This document shows, piece after piece, positions 59,891-64,000 of a stretch of 64,000 bases of DNA (positions are counted from its first letter, which is position 1; every line of letters starts with the position of its first letter). The notes under the pieces were generated by a model. That model saw nothing but the letters and a program-made list of their open reading frames with translations. It searched no databases and was not told the origin of the DNA. Origin of the DNA: an uncultured bacterium (GTDB lineage Bacteria > Cyanobacteriota > Vampirovibrionia > Gastranaerophilales > Gastranaerophilaceae); the NCBI GenBank assembly GCA_948684385.1, contig CAPQCU010000011.1:5027-69026 (forward strand), read 5' to 3'. The translations under genes and the position numbers were made by a program.

Positions 59891-60901
59891 TTATAATTTA
59901 GAAGCAACTAATCTTGTAGTTTCAGCTAATCTTGTAGAATAACCCATTTCGTTATCGTACCAAGAAATAACTTTAACCATGTTGTCACCCATAACCTTAG
60001 TTAACAATGAGTCAACTGTAGAAGATTGAGATGAACCGATGTAGTCAGAAGATACCAATGGTTCTTCGCTGTAGCAAAGAACGTGTCCGTCTGCTGCTTC
60101 TTTTAATGCTGCGTTAACTTCTTCAGCTGTAACTTTCTTTTCAGTTTCAAATACAACGTCAACTAAAGATACGTCCGGAGTAGGAACTCTCATAGCGAAA
60201 CCGTCCAATTTACCTTTAAGTTCAGGTAATACAAGAGCAACAGCTTTAGCTGCACCAGTTGTAGTAGGAACAATGTTAAGAGCACCAGCTCTAGCTCTAC
60301 GAGGGTCTTTGTGACCAGCATCTAAAATTCTCTGGTCGCCTGTGTAAGAGTGAACAGTTGTCATCAAACCTTTTACGATACCGAATTTTTCTTTGATAAC
60401 TTTAGCTACAGGAGCTAAGCAGTTAGTTGTGCAAGATGCCATTGAAATAACGTTGTGTTTTTCCGGATCATATTCATTTTCGTTAACGCCAAGAACGATA
60501 GTTTTGTCTTCGTTTTTAGCAGGAGCAGAAATGATAACTTTCTTTGCACCAGCTGCAATGTGAGCTTTAGCTTTTTCTGCATCTGTGTAGAAACCAGTTG
60601 ATTCAATAACAACTTCTACACCAAGTTCTCTCCAAGGTAAATTTGCAGGATCTTTTTCTGCATAGAACTTAATCTTGTGACCGTTGATTACAAGACCATC
60701 TTCTACTACTTCTACAGTACCGCAGAATTGTCCCATAACTGAGTCATATTTGAAAACGTGTGCTGCATTAGCCGGTGTTAAACCTGGGTCATTGATTGCA
60801 ACGTAATCTAATTCTTCAAAAATACCTTCTCTGATAGCTGCTCTTAAAGTGTTTCTACCGATTCTTCCGAAACCGTTAATTGCTACTTTTTTCTTTGTCA
60901 T
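59891..60901 (-). CDS. gap: Glyceraldehyde-3-phosphate dehydrogenase
   Basis: 336 aa. NAD(P)-dependent oxidation of glyceraldehyde-3-phosphate in glycolysis. N-terminal NGFGRIGRNTLRAA, active-site Cys in SMASCTTNCLAPVAKV, and His in TVHSYTGDQRILDAGHKD. RBS AAGGAG. The Asn-Asp-Pro following the second strand (AINDPGLTP) suggests NAD preference. Own terminator downstream. Confidence 0.97.
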   Translation of the reverse strand: MTKKKVAINGFGRIGRNTLRAAIREGIFEELDYVAINDPGLTPANAAHVFKYDSVMGQFCGTVEVVEDGLVINGHKIKFYAEKDPANLPWRELGVEVVIESTGFYTDAEKAKAHIAAGAKKVIISAPAKNEDKTIVLGVNENEYDPEKHNVISMASCTTNCLAPVAKVIKEKFGIVKGLMTTVHSYTGDQRILDAGHKDPRRARAGALNIVPTTTGAAKAVALVLPELKGKLDGFAMRVPTPDVSLVDVVFETEKKVTAEEVNAALKEAADGHVLCYSEEPLVSSDYIGSSQSSTVDSLLTKVMGDNMVKVISWYDNEMGYSTRLAETTRLVASKL

Positions 60902-61041
60902 AAGTTTTCACTCCTTCTTATAAGTAAAATTTTCTCTTAACATAATAATGCTAATTCAAACATAAATCATAATCAACAATTGAATTATTAATTTTTCATT
61001 AATTTTAAATGTAACTTTTTGTAACAATTTTTCTAAAATGC

Positions 61042-61069
61042 TCAAGTTTATCTCCAAAAATGCCGATAT
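61042..61069 (+). promoter_or_regulatory. Sigma-28-like promoter candidate
   Basis: TCAAGTTT, 12-nt spacer, GCCGATAT. Consensus for flagellar sigma-28 (FliA) promoters is TAAAGTTT, about 11 nt, GCCGATAA: two mismatches in 16 positions. It lies 36 nt before the start at 61106, in the right orientation. Confidence 0.5.
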
Positions 61070-61105
61070 AAATAGAGTGGAACAAGATGTAAGAAGAAAA
61101 TAGGA

Positions 61106-64000
61106 ATGGGATTTTCAGAATTTTGGCTTAATTCAAATAAAAAACTCACCAAAAGTGATTTTGAAAAGACTATCAGCAAAGAAAAATTTGCTGATAACGA
61201 GTCTGCTCTGTCATTATTTCTGAACCTTGATTTGAATAACGATAATAAACTTGATAAAAACGAACTCGGATTATTCTTTGATAAAATCGCAAAATTTGCT
61301 AATAAGGATGATAATGCAGAGCTTTCAGCCGAAGAAGCCCAGGATGCTATCAATGACATGGTAAATTTTCTAAATCCTGCGAAATCTCTTTTTAAAGAAG
61401 ATTTAAAAAAGGTTACTTCTGAAGATTTAATCAATTTTGTAAAAAACATTTCCGAATCAGCTGATGAAGAAGCGCAAATAAACTTTATGCACTCAATGCA
61501 GGTAAATAAGGCAAAAACCATAATGCCGAAAAATCCTCCGGATGAAGCTGAAACAAAAGAGTTTACAATTCAAAATCTTAGAGCTGTACACGAAATAATA
61601 AGCAGTATGGCAAATCAGTCTGACAAAGATATTTCTGCAGAACTGAATAAAATCGGGTTTAAACTTACCGACTTACTTATCGTTCCGTTTGCTGTAAGGC
61701 AGTATAACAGGCTTGATAAAAAAGAGGAGCATAATTCTTACGCTTTAAACTTAAATAACATTCTTGAAGCTCAGGAAAAATGTCTTTACTTCCTTGAAAA
61801 AGCTTCAAGTAAAGAAGGACTTACCTTCCAAGAATATTACGGTTTCAAGAAAGAATGTCTTAAATCTGCTGTTATTGCAGCCGGCTGGAATGCTAATGAC
61901 CCCGAACTTGATAAAAGAGTTGAGAGCGTCAGCATTGAGAACATCGATTCGCTTTTAAAAGGCACTGCTGATGACCCGCAGGCCCTTATTGAAATTTTCA
62001 AAGAGGGAACAGAAATAACAAGTACTACTTCTCTAAGAGGCTCTGACGGACAGTTTTCAATAAGTATGGATACAAAAATCAGTCCGTCTAAGTATTCAGA
62101 AGTTAATTTAGAAGAGTTAGTTCCGTTTGAAAAAGTTTTTAAAGATGTAAGAGGCATAGAATATAATCAGGATAATATTCAACATTTTCTTGCTGCTGAA
62201 AGCGTGCTTTACTATTCAAATTTAGACAATGAAAATAAACAAATTTATGAAAACGAAGCAGCTTCTGCTTTTATTAGAGCTTTCGGACAGCCTGAAAATG
62301 CGGTTTATTCCGCTATTTACAACGACAAAACCAGAAGTGACAATAAGTTAAAAACAGTAACTATTGATGAAAACAACAATGTGTTATCAGTAAGCAACCA
62401 GATTAACGGTAAAACAGGTACAACATACGTAGTTCCTGAAAGAGATTTGTTGGCAAAGCCTGTTCCGCTTGACGAAAAACAGCTTCAAAAGTTTAGCACA
62501 GACATTCTCTTTAACATGATTAGTATTGCTAACCAGATAATTCATCAGTATTATCAAGCGTGCAAAGATAATCTTTTTGACGGAAATGCCACATGGCAGG
62601 GTTTCAAAATACTGGGCAACTTATTTTCAGGCGGTAATGTTGAAACAATTCATAAAGAGATGGAAAAACTTGATACCCTGTACCTTGAAGCGCTCCAGAT
62701 GAAACAAACAAATAATCCGGATACTTTCAAAAAATTGTTTGAAAAAATAACCGGATCAACTTTAGATTTTGAAAAAATTCAAAATCTGGCAGCACTTGTA
62801 CAAATGGGAGAAGGTTCTGATAGTGAAGCTTTTAAACAAAGTTTGAAAGATATTTTCGGAGAAAATATCGGCTCTATTGTTGAAACCACATCAGACTCTG
62901 TAGCTTCGCAGCAGAGCAAAGGCGGAATTACAGGAATTGTACAGATGCTTGTCGTAACACAGGGACTTGGAGAGCTTGCAATTTTCAAAAACCTTGCTTC
63001 CGCATCAATGGCTACTCTTGGAGAGTTGGGCGGTTCAATGGTTGCCGGAGCAATGAACCTTGGTGCTTATGAATTTCTTGCAGAATCCGGAAATGTTATC
63101 GGACGCTCAGTTTACAACGACAGAACTCCAACTGAAGCAGACCTCCTTGGAATTGTTGAACACACGGCACAGGGTATGGCATTTGGCGCTGCAGGTGCTG
63201 TTGTTCAGAAATTTATAGTTAATCCTGTGATGAAAAAGATTGACCCTAATATTGAAACCCGCGCGTTTTCGAAAGTTGAAAAGATGCTAAAAACTGGAGC
63301 TCCGGTCTCCGGCAGTGAAATATTAAAAACCGTTCAAAGTGCAAGTCCTCTGCTTGCTGCACAGGCTGCAGGATTTGTTGCAGAAGTTGCAGGTTTTACC
63401 GGCTATACCGTACTTGAAAAAGCTTTTCTGGATGTGATTAACGGACGGGTAAAACTCCCTGATACAGATAATCCGCTTGAAATCGCCAAAAGTTTTATTG
63501 AATATTTAGGCGTAACTTTTGATGAACAGTTTGAAAATTTAGGCACAATCAAAGGACTAGGACAGCTTTTGATGTTTATGAGAGGCGGAAAAGCTTCCGC
63601 AGCAGGATTTAGTCAGAGAATGAAGGACTCCGGACTTGACGGAGTAACGATAAAAGAAAGAGCGCTTAGTGACGGTACAAAAAGTTTTCTTATGACTTAT
63701 AAAGACGGCTCACGCGTTGAAGTAAGCTCTATTAACGAAGTAGTAGGAAGGCTGAATGCGCAGCTTTTTGGAAGAGATATCAACCTGATGGTACAAGAAT
63801 TAACAGACAAATTAAATAGTTTGGAAACTCAAATTCCTGATTTAAATACAATTGATAAATTTTCACGAAATGAAGATATTAATCAGGCAAACTACAACCC
63901 TTCAAGTATGAGAAAAAAAGCTTCCGCGAAAGAAGTTCAAAATCAGGTATCAAAATACTTAGATTATTTATTAGAACAAAATCCTGAAATATCCGGCTAT
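61106..64000 (+). CDS. Very large EF-hand protein (3' end outside window)
   Basis: At least 965 codons, no stop before the window edge. No signal peptide at the start (MGFSEFWLNSNKKLTKSDF). Two EF-hand-like loops lie at residues about 43-54 (DLNNDNKLDKNE) and 62-73 (NKDDNAELSAEE). A long helical and mixed region follows. A glycine/alanine-rich hydrophobic section runs from about residues 610 to 780 (for example GELGGSMVAGAMNLGAYEF and AQGMAFGAAGAVVQKF). A domain with DGTKSFLMTYKDGSRVEV follows. Not recognised. Possibly an exported or cell-surface protein; the EF-hand pair suggests calcium binding. Confidence 0.7.
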   Translation, partial: MGFSEFWLNSNKKLTKSDFEKTISKEKFADNESALSLFLNLDLNNDNKLDKNELGLFFDKIAKFANKDDNAELSAEEAQDAINDMVNFLNPAKSLFKEDLKKVTSEDLINFVKNISESADEEAQINFMHSMQVNKAKTIMPKNPPDEAETKEFTIQNLRAVHEIISSMANQSDKDISAELNKIGFKLTDLLIVPFAVRQYNRLDKKEEHNSYALNLNNILEAQEKCLYFLEKASSKEGLTFQEYYGFKKECLKSAVIAAGWNANDPELDKRVESVSIENIDSLLKGTADDPQALIEIFKEGTEITSTTSLRGSDGQFSISMDTKISPSKYSEVNLEELVPFEKVFKDVRGIEYNQDNIQHFLAAESVLYYSNLDNENKQIYENEAASAFIRAFGQPENAVYSAIYNDKTRSDNKLKTVTIDENNNVLSVSNQINGKTGTTYVVPERDLLAKPVPLDEKQLQKFSTDILFNMISIANQIIHQYYQACKDNLFDGNATWQGFKILGNLFSGGNVETIHKEMEKLDTLYLEALQMKQTNNPDTFKKLFEKITGSTLDFEKIQNLAALVQMGEGSDSEAFKQSLKDIFGENIGSIVETTSDSVASQQSKGGITGIVQMLVVTQGLGELAIFKNLASASMATLGELGGSMVAGAMNLGAYEFLAESGNVIGRSVYNDRTPTEADLLGIVEHTAQGMAFGAAGAVVQKFIVNPVMKKIDPNIETRAFSKVEKMLKTGAPVSGSEILKTVQSASPLLAAQAAGFVAEVAGFTGYTVLEKAFLDVINGRVKLPDTDNPLEIAKSFIEYLGVTFDEQFENLGTIKGLGQLLMFMRGGKASAAGFSQRMKDSGLDGVTIKERALSDGTKSFLMTYKDGSRVEVSSINEVVGRLNAQLFGRDINLMVQELTDKLNSLETQIPDLNTIDKFSRNEDINQANYNPSSMRKKASAKEVQNQVSKYLDYLLEQNPEISGY

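Noticed and set aside
61048..61521. 157-codon minus-strand frame
   Set aside because: Opposite the start of the large EF-hand gene, Ser/Leu/Phe-rich as expected for a shadow frame, no RBS.

Overview
The window is a gene-dense, AT-rich bacterial chromosome segment that uses the standard code (TAA, TAG and TGA all act as stops). Several things point to a non-photosynthetic relative of Cyanobacteria, most likely a gut-type Melainabacteria/Vampirovibrionia (Gastranaerophilales). It carries a Ycf45-like AAA/R3H protein, an outer-membrane efflux system (so a double-membrane envelope), no photosynthesis genes, and many proteins that start with a short Asn/Ser-rich peptide ending in Phe-Lys-Gly or similar. 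The lineage is an inference from gene content and style, not from a phylogeny.

Layout. 0-8.8 kb: 2-hydroxyacid dehydrogenase, ruvB, a YibE/F membrane protein, two unknown proteins, a YhcH-family protein, a Gly/Trp-rich protein, rpsU, tRNA-Cys and a divergent dnaA. 8.8-19 kb: a TPR protein, nadE, a membrane-anchored helical protein, a minus-strand fliO-neuB-KdsC-like cluster, and a tightly overlapping plus-strand operon (histidine kinase, Nudix hydrolase, aroH, response regulator, TPR lipoprotein-like protein). 19-29 kb: gyrA, small secreted proteins, ilvC, an orphan DNA methyltransferase, a YggU protein, an Na+/H+ antiporter-like permease, RNase HI and speD. 29-35 kb: an M16 metallopeptidase, tyrA, proA, tRNA-Arg and an unknown helical protein.

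35.9-47.5 kb is the most unusual part. It is an almost gapless plus-strand operon with a three-module AAA+ protein, a run of ankyrin-type paralogues sharing one unrecognised C-terminal module, a helical protein and a radical SAM enzyme. Most of these proteins carry the short N-terminal Phe-containing peptide. I do not recognise this gene set as a described system.

47.5-61 kb: a small holin-like membrane protein, an RND tripartite efflux operon with a perfect palindromic operator, the Ycf45-like ATPase, aroE, mutS2 and gap. 61.1-64 kb: the start of a very large EF-hand protein that runs off the window, preceded by a sigma-28-like promoter.

Two dispersed non-coding signals recur. The first is an exact 19-bp TATA-like box (TACTTTATATATATGTAAG, coding orientation) at three loci, with two close variants. 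It sits in front of small unusual proteins and of a candidate small RNA. The second is an intergenic repeat that begins near CTTGTAGT and ends in TTTACCCC, with long C runs or tandem octamers.
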